Assembly: GCF_003144195.1 (NCBI RefSeq)
Contig: NW_020290000.1
Location: forward strand, 372,001-436,000
Reading direction: 5' to 3'
Origin: Ceraceosorus guamensis
Taxonomy: Eukaryota > Basidiomycota > Exobasidiomycetes > Ceraceosorales > Ceraceosoraceae
DNA: 64,000 bases
Shown: positions 36,640 through 47,733 of the stretch, piece after piece
Position numbering within the stretch: position 1 is the stretch's first letter
Layout: each line of letters begins with the position of its first letter
Translations under genes and position numbers: made by a program
The notes under the pieces: generated by a model
Told to the model about the DNA's origin: nothing
Database searches by the model: none
Seen by the model: only the letters and a program-made list of their open reading frames with translations

Positions 36640-38019
36640 ACTGCTAAGTTTCATAGCGACGATCAGCAAGTTGCCGACCAGAGCTTGCTCGAACACCGAT
36701 CGCAGAGCCTCAGCCACGTCCCGATACCCCTGCAGGTGGTGACACAGAGAGTACTCTGGTCGCTCCTGCACAGCCCAGCACTCGCATTGCAGAGCTTGGT
36801 TCCCTTCCGACGCCCACTTCGCACAGACATCACATCGACACGAACCGAAAAATCACCACCACACTTCTGCACGTTGAGCTGTTCACTTTATGATGAGGAC
36901 TTGCTGAGAATGTCAGAAACACGTACCGCATTCCGCGCAAGTATCTGCGATCTGAAGAAGATTGCCCCTTCGAGAACGCTTGATCTACGAACTACTTGAC
37001 CCCCTTTATTTTTCGCCTTGTGTGCATACATTTCGATTTCCCGTCTCACTCCGCTGGCCTTCGCGGGCATGTACCCATACGAATTAATTGCAATACCGAT
37101 CAAATCAGCTCTTGCTCTTTGACGTGTGTGGGTGGCAATAGAATTCACAGGTGGGATTCTCCCATCGTTGTGCCACCTATCGATGACCGCTCACAGCGCG
37201 AGGCAGGACGATGGTCGACCATGACCCGACCTTCCCCAGCTAGAGTCCCGCTGTAAGAAATTGTGTGGTGCATGGACGAAGTTCGAAGCTGAAGGTCTGC
37301 TGCTTTGAGTTCCGTCTAAGTGATCTCGCATCAATGGTGAGTCTGAGACCACTGTCGAGTAGGGCGCTCACAAAGTCGTGAGTCGTACGTAAACCACCAG
37401 CAGCGCGACTCAGACAGACACCATCCACTGCGCGCACCTCTCGAAGCATTCGCGATTCGCATGATCGCGCTAGCCAGAACTCGTGACTATCGATGGCAGC
37501 TCCGCACTCGCAGACTTCTCAGCCTTCGCTTGCCTTGGTGGAGGCTTTACAGCATTCGACAATACGCTCATGTCGTTTATGTCACTCACACTCTGCGGGC
37601 AGCAGTTGGTGGAGCGGCAAGCCGCGGACAAGGTAGCTGACATCCACGACTCTGACTGCACGGCCAACAGGGCTGATGAGTAATGCGAGGCGCGTACGAC
37701 GCGCTCACGTATCTGCAGCAGCAGGAACACGGAGATAACAGCGTTCGACCGCCTCTTCTCAAAAACAGCTTGGAAACGAGGACCCTGTGATATGTACGTG
37801 CAGTAGTAGGGGAGAGTAGCGGTGGATGCTTACTGGTGAGGGAGTGCCTGTACATGCAGCTGCTGGCTTCCAATCGGCCTCGCCTACCTTCCTAGGTGGC
37901 CCCCATCCTTCATGAGAGGGTTGTGCGAATCCTTCTTCGCCCCACCCACCAAGCACTGCTCCGTAGTCTTGAGTAGCCACTCTCCAGCGACTTCGAGGGC
38001 CCTCTCTCAGCCCAGCGCC
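36640..38019. other. Intergenic region between SUR7-family and MFS genes
   Basis: About 1.4 kb without a supported gene. It includes the 3' flank of the SUR7-family gene and the promoter of the following MFS gene. An upstream in-frame ATG at 37912 belongs to this leader. Confidence 0.4.
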
Positions 38020-40446
38020 ATGCCGCAGTCAGATCCGATTCAGCCCCAACGAGGGGAGAGGCAGCCTTTGCTGTCAGACACCAATGACGGGACGGGAGCG
38101 CCAGATCCTGCGTATGGACCATCTGAGCCTCAACCGAGAGCACCGGTCATGGATGATCATCTGGCTTGGTTGGCCGGCATTCCGTGGTACAGACGACCAG
38201 CTGCAGCTTGGTTGCTGCCCGTCGTGCTCATCCTCGCCACTGCTGGTGGACTGTGCATGGCACCAAAGCAAGAGATTTTGACACAATTGGTGTGCCACGA
38301 GCTCGGTCTGGATGGCAGAGGTGACATGAGTCCCTCGCCTAATGTCCTGCAGCATCTCTCGCTCGTGGAGCTTGTCAGTACGGCACCACTCAACAGCTCA
38401 GCTCACTGCAGAACAATCCCAGCAGTGCAGTCGGGTCTCTCTGCTTTGCAGCTAAGGATGGATCTTGCGATGGGCATCGCAGCAGTCATCACCACTGGCT
38501 TCTGGGGCTCGCTATCAGACCGATTTGGCAGAACTCTTGTCTTGCGCCTTGGCGTCCTTGGTTTTCTCGCCAGCGACCTCTGCTTCATCTCGGTGGCACG
38601 ATTACCGTTGGAGCAAGTACCGCTGGGCAGCAACTTTTTGGTCGTCGGTGCATTGGTGTTTGGAATCTTTGGCGGCTTTGCGACGCTAGCTGCTGCTTGC
38701 CAGGCCTACATTGCCGACACCACGCCGTCCGGCTCCAAGAGTCGCGCTCTGAGCGTGTTTGGTGGGCTGATGTTCCTCGGCTTCGGCCTCGGCCCACTGC
38801 TGGGTGGCAACATCAGCACGCACTCCAACAACCTCGTCCTGCCTTTCTACGTCGCTCTCGGCGCCCACGTCCTGTACGCTCTTCTCGCCTTTGCTGTGCT
38901 GCCAGAAAGTGTGAGCAAGGCGCGGATGGAGCTTGCACAGAAGGAGTTCCGCAGACTTGTCGAACAAGCTGATGCAGACGAAGGCCGTGCAGGCGCCCAT
39001 GATCGATACGTCGCGCATCAGACGACACGAGCGTGCGGTCCGCTGGGAGGTGCGCGCCGCCGCCTGAACCGCGTCGTCGCAACGGCAATTCCGATCTTCT
39101 TGATGCCATTCCAGCCACTAGCACTTCTGGCGCCCAAGATGCGCCTCGTCTTGGACGAGCCTCCGCGCACGGAATGGACCCCACGCGAGTCTCGTCTTCA
39201 TCCGGAAGCCTCCGCGTCGCACATTTCGGTCTCGAGGATACGCCAAAGCAAAAGAGATTGGAACCTCACCTTGCTCTCGGCGGGCTACTTCTTGGAGGCG
39301 AGCGTCATCGGCATTCTGAGCCCAAAGATTTCGTATGCGCAGTATCGATTTGATTGGGCACCTGCCCAGCTCGGCGCATACATCAGCTTTGGAGCCATTT
39401 GCCGCGTCGTTGCTCTCATCGCCATCATTCCTTTGCTAATCAAATTGGTGCATCGCCCCAAGCGCTCCATCGCTCTGCCCCACGATCACGTCAATGCGGT
39501 CCAAGTGCTAGACGCTGAAGGCCGCATTCTGGATGTGCAAGATGAGAGGGACAGTGACCGCGCCGTTGGTGATGATGCAGCAGCCGAAGATCGCCACGCC
39601 GACCTGCCGGCCAACTTTGCAGAGGCTACGGGGATGGGCACCGCAGAACCTCAGCTCGGTGCTCACGGCGCGGGCGCAACTGGATCTGGCGCATCCCACT
39701 CAGTGGAAGACCTTTGGCTTTTGCGTGCCAAGCACATTCGCCTGCTGCACGACTCGCGCTTCGATCGTCGGCTCGCGCTCTTCAGCATCTGCTTGTATCT
39801 TGCTGGGTACGTCGGAATCGTCTTTACAGCTGGCCAAGGCCCAATCCCATTCCTCATCAGTAACGCAGTCACCAGTCTTGGTGGCGCGGCTCCCGCTGCG
39901 ATGAGCTCTCTAGCGCTCGCACTGCTTGAGCGGGAGACGGATTCCGGCAAACTCTTCGCAGCGTGGGCAGTGCTGAGTGCGATTGCCACCACCGTCGTTG
40001 GTCCGACTGTCTTCATCAGCGTATACGAGAGGACGACCAATACGTATCCGGAAGCCATGTTCGTATTGGCCATGGGTGAGTGAAAGGAAGCTTGCTTGAC
40101 TTCTAGCAGCGCTGTTCCGCTGTGGACTCACGCATGCCAAACATCGCTCCTCGCACAAGGCGTCTTCACCGTCGCTTTTGTATTCGTGGCTCTTGTGCGA
40201 CTCCGGAGATCGCACTCCTTGCCCTCGCTGCCTGCCAGGCCTCACACCACAGCCTCTCGAGCAGCCGCTCTGGCCGCCAAGCGCAAGAGTGTCGAAAGTC
40301 TGAACGCGAACGCACAGGACGGCGCTCAGTATGGCTCTACACGAAGCGCAAGCTCCAGCGAAGCAGGCAACACCTCTACCAGGAGCAAGTGGCGCATGAG
40401 GCCTTTGAGTCCTTGGCAAGCTCGCAACGACGATGCCGAGAGATAG
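38020..40446 (+). CDS. MFS transporter (TetA/SLC46-like layout), two exons, 780 aa
   Basis: Exons 38020-40075 and 40160-40446 sum in frame. I chose the ATG at 38020 (context GCCATGC), because the 36 extra residues from the ATG at 37912 look like leader sequence. Residues 1-50 are polar (PQRGERQPLLSD). Helix 1 (AAWLLPVVLILATAGGLCMA) is followed by an extracellular loop with paired Cys. Helices 2-3 hold the motif-A element GSLSDRFGRTLVL. Two long cytosolic loops, about residues 315-420 and 505-600, are Ala/Asp/Arg-rich. The last helix (VFTVAFVFVALVRL) crosses the intron. The C-terminal 80 residues are basic and Ser-rich. Substrate is unknown. Confidence 0.85.
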
Positions 40447-41379
40447 CGGCTGCTCTTGTGCGTGGCATACTATACACATCGACTGCTACTATACACACGA
40501 TTGCTACTCTACACATCGACTGCTACTATACACATCGACTGCCCCTTTCGCTCCATCAACTTGATGACCGTCGAGCTGGATTGCTGATGGCCAGCAGCAA
40601 TGCCGAAGCGCTCCTCTGCTTAGCTTTCTCGTCATACACTTATCCGCACTCCGCATCTCTGCCTGTACACCATCTCGGAGCCCACCTCCCTATGGGCTTT
40701 CTTGCTTCGTCTCGTATCTAGCGGCCTCTTTCCCTTCAGGGATTGTAGATTGGACACCCACAATCCGATTGGCAATCTGCCAGCGTCGAGCCAGCCTTGT
40801 CTCCATAGCCAGAGTGGCATTCATGAATGCTTTTCGCGACCACGCAGGCCTGACTCTTCGAAGACTCACAAATCGGTGTGACGCGGCGAGTCACTGTGAA
40901 GGACAAACAGTGAAAAGTCCACGATGCTGTAGGTGAGCTTTTTGGTCGCCGAGCGGTGTGGAGGCGGTATGCAGTGGAGCTGTGTGGTCGCAGCCAGGGA
41001 CCCCTCCCCCTCCACCTGCTGCTGTTGTAGGCGGCGTGACGCGCGTATGTTATGCGGTGTGCCCGCCCCAGTCACCAATTTCGAGTGTCCCACCAATCCT
41101 CCACCGCCCACCAAAACGGACATGAAACAGGCCGCCTGCGGTCTGAGTGCGCAGCATTGGCGGGGTACGAGCTCCTGGACATTGTGATTCGCATTGGCTG
41201 CTCGTCCTTGCACCCACGACTGTGACTCACGGCGACGTGCGATCGCGATCACCTATCCATCACCATCTACGCAGACCACTCACACCTGCTGCACGTCAAA
41301 GAGGCTTCATGCAACATTCACACTGAAAGCACGAGGTTCCGTTTTTGCCTCTTGCACTCCTCCTCACCCGTGCTTCGCC
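40447..41379. other. Intergenic region with an 18-19 bp tandem repeat
   Basis: No gene is supported. A short tandem repeat lies at its left end, immediately after the MFS stop codon. Confidence 0.4.
40474..40545. repeat. Tandem repeat, 18-19 bp unit, about four copies
   Basis: The unit is close to TACACATCGACTGCTACTA. Copies 1 and 3 are near identical, copy 2 is an 18-bp variant (ACACACGATTG), and the last is cut short. It starts about 30 bp after the MFS stop codon, so it probably lies in that gene's 3' UTR. Confidence 0.8.
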
Positions 41380-42861
41380 ATGTCTATTCCGTAAGTCAGG
41401 AGGGCATCAGCGTGCGACAGTGGCTCGCGAACCCAGTCTGTTGTTGACCTACACTGGCCTGCCGCCACAGCACCTCACAAAAGGTTTTGCGCCTAGAGAA
41501 GCCTCATGATCAGCAAAAAGGACAAAGGAACCTCGCGGCTGTGCGTGAAGCACTAGTGCCAGATGCCAAGGATGGGCAGGTACTGGTCCAGATTCACGCT
41601 GCTGGCTTCAACAGGAGAGACGAGTGGGCGATGCTGGGCGCTTATCCTGGCTTGACCTACAAGGACTCTACCTTGGGGTGCGATGGAGCGGGAGTCATCG
41701 TCCGGGGAGATGCAGCTTCGAAGCCCACCCATCCTCAAGGTCTTGTGCTGCTAGTACCCACTCGGGGCTGGGCCTCCGATAAAGCTGGTCCAGAGGGTGA
41801 ATTGCCGAACAGCACAGAGAGCAAACAGGTGAATGACCTGGGAGGGAAAGGCTTTGGCTTGCTTGGCGCGACGAAACCGACTTCAGGAGCAGGAACTTTT
41901 GCGGAGTACATTCAGGTTGGTAAAGATCAGGTTGCAGATGCACCCCGCCATCTCGATGCGGTGCAAGCAGCATGCTTGCCCTGCGGTGGAGTGACTGCAT
42001 ACAGGTGAGTGGAGGGGCGCGCGTTCATAGGGCACAAGCGGAGGATCGGAAGCAGCCCTGATGAGCGATTTCATGACCTCTGCTGGCGCCTTGCCTCCCA
42101 TCAGGGCCCTCTTCACCAAAGGTCAACTGCAGAGCGGTCAGAATCTGCTGGTCACGGGAATCGGTGGAGGTGTGGCCCTGCTGGCTTTGCAGCTCGCCGT
42201 CGCTGCTGGTGCCAACGTGTATGTGACGGGGGGAAGCGATGCGAAGATTGCTCGAGCGAAGGAGCTCGGCGCCAAGGGCGGCGCGATTTACAAGGATGCC
42301 ACGTGGCCAGAGCAGATCCGAAAATTGTTGGCGGAGCACAGCAAGGACAGACCCTATTTGGACGTGGTGCTGGATAGCGCGGGTGGTGAGATACCGGCCC
42401 AGGCGGCCAAATCTGGCATCAGAAATGGAGGAAAGATTGTGTGTTTTGGAATGACGGCGGTCCCTAAGATGACGTTCACGATGCGCGAAGTGCTGAAGAA
42501 CGTCGACATCCTGGGTGAGTCTGCCAGAAAGGCCTCGGAGCGTCTGCATGCTGAGCTGGGTATGCTTCGCCCTGCGAACCAAACAGGTTCGACGATGGGA
42601 AGCGCAGCAGAGTTCCGGGATATGCTCAAATTCGTCGAGAAGCACAAAATCGTGCCCATTGTTGACACGGTTCTGCAAGGCTTGGATGAAGCTAAGAAAG
42701 GCTTTGTGAGTCATGGCTTGGTTCAGCAATTCGCTGCCCCCTCTTGCTGACTAGATCCTTCCACGGCATCACCTATGCTTCAGCCTCTGCTGGCTGACGC
42801 TGACAAGAGGAGCGGTGGCAAGGTGGTCGTATCGTTGGTGTCGAATCAATCGAAGCTTTGA
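41380..42861 (+). CDS. MDR-family zinc-independent quinone/alcohol oxidoreductase, four exons, 407 aa
   Basis: Exons 41380-41390, 41471-42004, 42105-42705 and 42784-42861 sum in frame. The first exon codes only MSI plus two bases of a Pro codon. The N-terminal GroES-like domain has QVLVQIHAAGFNRRDEW and GCDGAGVIV. The Rossmann domain has the NADPH-binding 'NLLVTGIGGGVALLALQLAV', then YVTGGSDAKIARAKELGA. The last small exon gives PLLADADKRSGGKVVVSLV, which completes the fold. There are no clear catalytic-zinc Cys ligands, so the enzyme is probably a zinc-independent NADPH reductase, like the yeast and bacterial YogA-type proteins. Substrate is unknown; the enzyme is probably cytosolic. Confidence 0.88.
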
Positions 42862-43801
42862 GCACGGCACGAACACCATTCCTCCCATTCCTTCAGTGAC
42901 TTGGCCCAATCACCTTCCTGCCTGTGCTCGAGGCCTCACACTTCGCGTAATGCTACGTCTGACACAGCAGAACGTAGCGTGTATGCTGAGTCTCCTGATT
43001 GAGGTCAAGCGTTCTTCGACGGCGTTCATTTTCGATCTGATTTGCTGCTCACTTGTGCAGTGCTTTTGATCCAGCAGGCCATGGAGGCAGGGCTCGAGCG
43101 AGCTTGAAGTCACAGTCATGATCGAGTGGGTTGACGAGGCTTGTGTGCCGTGCTGTATAAGGTATCAAACGCGTGCGGCGTTGCTCTTGTCGCGGGCTGA
43201 AGGTTACCGTGCGGTCACGTGACCTGAATGCGACGCGGCGGCCGGGCGCGGCCTGGTATATACGTCAATCAAAATGGTGAATTTAGGAACCAACATCAGC
43301 GGCATATTTGGCAGAGAAGCAGCAGCAGCAGCGCAAGAGGGAAGAGAAAAACACGCCCGCCGCGCGCGTCGCCCTTGAGACTGCGTGCGCAGTCCACACG
43401 ACCAAGCAGCATCCTGCTGCTGCTTCTGCTTCTGCTGCTGCTGCTGCTGCTGCTGCATGCTGCTGGGTTGCATGTCAAACGTCTTACTCACGACTGTACG
43501 TGCAGTCAGCGACCGCGGTGCTGACAGCAGACGGAGACGTGATGTGGAAAAGTTGGAGAGACCGGGCTGCCAAAGGAAGAGGACACAGGACCCAGAGGGC
43601 TCGCTATGCTCGCGACTCTTGACCCTCACAACATTCGCTGATGTGTCTCATCTCATTACGAAGTCGCTCAACTGGCATCTCAAACTCTTGACCTCAAACT
43701 TTGCCAGCCAAGTACCGACCCTTTTGATCCGATCCAATAAGAGTCTTAGAAGCACTCGTACCTCGCTGCATCACAACACGTCTGCCTCGCCCCTCCAAGC
43801 C
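42862..43801. promoter_or_regulatory. Upstream region of the RanGAP gene
   Basis: About 940 bp between two same-strand genes. It contains TATATAC near 43256, a long CTG-rich run at 43414-43470, and a stop-free frame joining the RNA1 start codon (from about 43385). I read this as promoter and 5' leader. Confidence 0.4.
43432..43455. repeat. (CTG)8 microsatellite in the RanGAP leader
   Basis: Eight CTG units, preceded by interrupted CTT/CTG units from about 43414. If the upstream in-frame ORF were translated, this would be a polycysteine run, which argues that it is untranslated. Confidence 0.85.
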
Positions 43802-46800
43802 ATGTCGGAGGCCGTTGCGGACGAGTCCAAAATCTTTAGGTTGAAGGGAGAGAAGCAGCTAAAGCTGAGCACTGCCGAGGATGCCGCCCCTTACGTTGCC
43901 CAGATCGAGGCCATCGACGGTTTGCAAGAAGTTCATTTCGGAGGCAACTCGCTCGGCACTGCAGCTTGCGTGGCTTTCGCAGAGGTCCTAAAGACAAAGA
44001 CGACGCTAAGGGTGAGCATCGAAGCGCGAGCGAAGTGGTGTTTCATACTGCAACATGAGATCTGCACATCTGCTGATGAGCGCCGTCGCTCCTGCAGGTC
44101 GCGGACTTCGCCGACATTTTCACGGGTCGACTGATCGACGAGATTCCCGACGCACTTCGAGCTCTGTGCAATGCGCTGCTTCACCACGAGCATCTGGACG
44201 AGCTTGACTTGTCCGACAACGCGTTTGGTGGCAGAAGCGCAGAGCCAATGGTAGAGCTGCTCAGCAACAACCACTCCATCAAAGTACTGAAGCTAAACAA
44301 CAATGGCCTAGGCATCGATGGAGGTCGCATCGTATCGGGCGCTTTGACGGTCGCAGCCAAGAAGCTCGCAGACTCTGGCATACAATCGCAGTTGCACACT
44401 GTCATTTGCGGAAGAAACCGCTTGGAGAATGGGTCGGCGCCGCAATGGGCGGAGGCGTTTGCTGCTCACAAGACGCTCAGAGTGGTGCGCATGTACCAGA
44501 ACGGTATCCGCATGGAAGGCATCCAGGCCATCGTAGCTGGACTGCGAGAGTGCAAAGACTTGGAATGGTTGGATCTCGGTGATAACACCGCCACCCTGAA
44601 GGGATCAATAGCCATCGCTACCAGCCTGCCAAGCTGGCCAAAATTGCAAACCCTTGACCTCACCGACTGCCTGTTGCGTCCCCGAGGCGGTGTTTTGGTC
44701 GCCAATGCCCTCGCCAAGGGTCACAACACAGAGCTCAAGAAGCTTCAATTAGGATACTGCGAGCTGGACAGCAAAGCCCTCAGCGCGCTGGCAAAGGCGA
44801 TCACCCTCCAACTTTCAAACCTCACCAGGCTCGAAATCAACGGCAACTTTGCAGACGAAGAGGATGACTGTATCGAGGCCATCAAATCAGCTCTGGAGGA
44901 GCACGGGCATCTGGATGGTCTCGATGATTTAGATGATCTGTAAGTGGGCGGGCAGGACCGCTACTTGTTGGTGTACTAGCTGACATTTCCATCTGCATGC
45001 TATGATTCGCAGTGATCCCGAGGGCGAGATCGACGACTCCGAAGATGAGGCTAGCGACGAGGAGAGCGGCGAAAATGAGGAAAAAGAGACCGGGGCAGTG
45101 GCAGCCGGCGTGCCCACAGCAGATCAAGATACGGTGAGCAGACGCAAAGTGCTACTGCGCGCCTGCCCACCAACGCCTGACACAGTCGTGACATTTACTC
45201 CAGATCAATGTCCCCAGCATCACCAACGATCCCGCCAAGGCCGCTGCGGCTGCCGTCGCCGCACCCGCTGCAACCGCTGCCGTGGCTGGAACAGGTATCG
45301 CCCGAGCGGTCGACAATCTGGTACACCCCGCAGAAAAAGAAACTTCCGAATCGTCCGAGCAGCCAAAAGGCGGAGAGGCTGAGCAGTCCACCGCCGCTTT
45401 CGAGCCAATCACCGACGCAACGCAGCCTGAAAGCACAGCAAGAATTCAGGACGTTCAGGAACCGGAAGCTGTGCCCTCATCAGGTGCTGCAGAACCGCAA
45501 ATTCCAGCGCTCGTAGCTGTTGCCGAGCCGGAAGCTCAAGGCCAGGCCGAGACCATAGAAGAGGCAGCAGAGGCAAAGGGTCCCCAAACCGCTTTGCACG
45601 TAGTGCAGCAGGACCAAGCTTCGCACTCAGAAGACGTTGGCCCCACCCAAACCACCGAATCTCAAGCGAATGAAGTGTCTGAGAAACTTGCTACCTTGGA
45701 GCTAGATGACGCAAGCGCTGCATCGACGGAAGCCGAGCCACAGCGCATCTCGCAAGGACTTGTGCCGGACGTTGAAGATTCAGCCGAGGCAGCTGCAACC
45801 ACACAGACGGCCTCTGAGGACGCTGAAACAGTCGGAGACGCGCCGAAAGCTAGTATTGCCGTGGACACTGCGGCTGGGGTCGCTGAGACTGTCGAAGCAG
45901 CGCCTCAGGACAGACTTGCAGCTGAGACTGCCGCGGAGGTTGCCGAGGCTGCAGATGAAGCGCCAGAGCCGCAAGTGGCTGCGGACACAGCTGCCGAGGT
46001 TGCTGAGGCTGCAGATGAAGTGCCAGAGCCACAAGTGGCTGCGGAGACAGCTGCTGAGGTAGCTGAGAGCGCACAGGAAGTTCTTGAGTCCAAAGTGGCT
46101 GCGGAAAACGCTTCTGAAGTCGCAGATTCGGCTCAGGACGCCTTGCAACCGGCGCGAGAAGAAGCAATTGCTCCGGTCACTGCTGATACATCCAACGACG
46201 CCGCCATCAGCTCACAGGAAGCACACAAGCCTCAATCGGACGATGTCGGTGTCACAGCTGCCAAGGTCGCAGCTCTCTCCCTTGGCGCCGTTGGTGCTAC
46301 GCAGGCTGCCTCTTCATTGGCAGAACACGCAGAATCGCGGTCTACCGAGCTTGAGAATGCGAGTGAGGCAGAGGCTCCGGGCATCGCGGCTTCTGGACAG
46401 GCTCGAGGCGATCAGCGAACACTCTCGGAAGGAGAAGACCTGCCAACGGCAGACGTTCTCCCTTCATCGCAACAAGGAGTAGCTGCTGCGGCCGGTCTGA
46501 ACTCTGCGTCACACGCAGAGGTCGCTTCTCACGTCGCAGAGCAAAGTGCCGAGCCTACACATGCTGCTGATGATGCCCAGGCCGAAGAGGCATCCACAGC
46601 TCGAGATGAAGACAGAGCTGTGCCGGCGACGGCAGCGGAACCAATCACGATCGTAGCTGCTCCTATCAAGGCGACCGCGGAGCGAGACGGAGGGTCTAGC
46701 CTTTCGCCTTCTGTCAGCGCTGCGATCACTGCGGCCGCCACGGCAAATGCTGCAGTGAGCCCACCAGCGGCACGCACGGCAGATCTAGCAGCGGAGAGTT

Positions 46801-47382
46801 CCACAGCCCCCGTCGCTCTAGAGGACCCTTCTTCTTCTTCGGCACCCACCATCGATGTCACCACGGCAGCGGAAGAGGCACCCACCTCGCCCGCATTGCC
46901 CGTACCCGTCGCAGCCACCAGCGGGGCGTTTGGTGCTGGCATTGGCGGAGCAGCCAACGTGTACTCGCAGCTAAATGGAGAGGGCTCTGGAGCGACAGCA
47001 AGCGCTGATCTTTCGGTGGAAGCCTCGCCCGCACTCACACCTGTCTCTGATGTTGGCCAACTGGAATTGAGGCAAAAGAGGGCACAAGAATCGCTCGGCA
47101 AGCAGGGAGGACACGCAAAGTGAGTGCATCCACTAGACAATTCCCAGCCATCTCTGTGCGCGATGTGTGTCTCCGGATGCTAATCCTTGCTCCTCCTCCA
47201 CATTTCTTAGGAAATCATCTGTCGACCTGAGTGGAGAATTGTTCACGGGCTCAGACTACAAGGCACAAGCTAAAGGCACCTCATCGAGCGCCAGCGGTGC
47301 GCATCAGACTACGGATGCAGCCGCACCCCGCAAGAGCCGTTTCAGAGCTGCGATGGGCGCGATTCGCGAACTGCTACGCTAG
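43802..47382 (+). CDS. RNA1: Ran GTPase-activating protein with a ~695-residue Ala/Glu-rich tail, five exons, 1086 aa
   Basis: RanGAP stimulates GTP hydrolysis by Ran in the cytoplasm and so drives nuclear transport. Exons 43802-44011, 44098-44939, 45013-45133, 45204-47119 and 47211-47382 sum in frame. Residues 1-355 form the LRR domain. They include FADIFTGRLIDEIPDALRAL, which carries the segment with the catalytic Arg (FTGR), and LRR units such as 'LDELDLSDNAFGG'. The usual acidic tail follows (DDLDDLDPEGEIDDSEDEAS). Fungal Rna1 normally ends here at about 390-410 residues. This gene continues through two consensus introns into residues 392-1086, which are Ala/Glu/Pro-rich and disordered or helical, with a 20-residue repeat at about 604-703. 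The tail has no methionine until residue 1078, so a separate gene starting inside it is unlikely. Confidence 0.88.
45841..46140 (+). repeat. 60-bp (20-residue) in-frame tandem repeat inside the RanGAP tail
   Basis: Five consecutive 60-bp units with exact period. The consensus unit is close to APEPQVAAETAAEVAEAADE. The middle two copies are most alike; the first and last have drifted. Each unit would form an amphipathic, Glu/Ala-rich helical turn broken by a Pro. Confidence 0.9.
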
Positions 47383-47733
47383 GGAAATCGACACGCCAAG
47401 TGATCATCGGATAGCCGACGATGTCGCGCGCGATTTAGACGTGCACGGCCGCAGGTTCACACCTATTTCCCGTTTGACGACCCTATACGATACCTATACA
47501 GCTTGCGTAATCATAACAAAGAATTTGAGAAATGACGAATGGCCAGGGAACGCAGGCGGATCTGTGCCGTAGCTCAGAGTGGCCAAATTGAGTGCAGCAG
47601 AAAAATTGCGCGTCTCGGCATTGCAATCGTCAGGAAGGGGTGATGCCCGCTGCAGAGACGCGACATGCTTTTGGCAAGGTACAGACGAGCGAGACGCGAG
47701 ATACGAGGTACACCTTGAGAACGTCGCACAGAA
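47383..47733. other. Convergent 3' gap between RNA1 and TIF35
   Basis: About 350 bp between two convergent stop codons. No gene is seen. Confidence 0.4.

Noticed and set aside
37912-38019. Upstream ATG giving 36 extra residues to the MFS protein
   Set aside because: The extra residues do not look like a transporter N-terminus, while the ATG at 38020 has a better context and begins a typical polar tail.
45780-46170. Long frames on the opposite strand and in the second forward frame across the RanGAP tail
   Set aside because: They are frame shadows of the Ala/Glu repeat; composition and the 60-bp period explain them.
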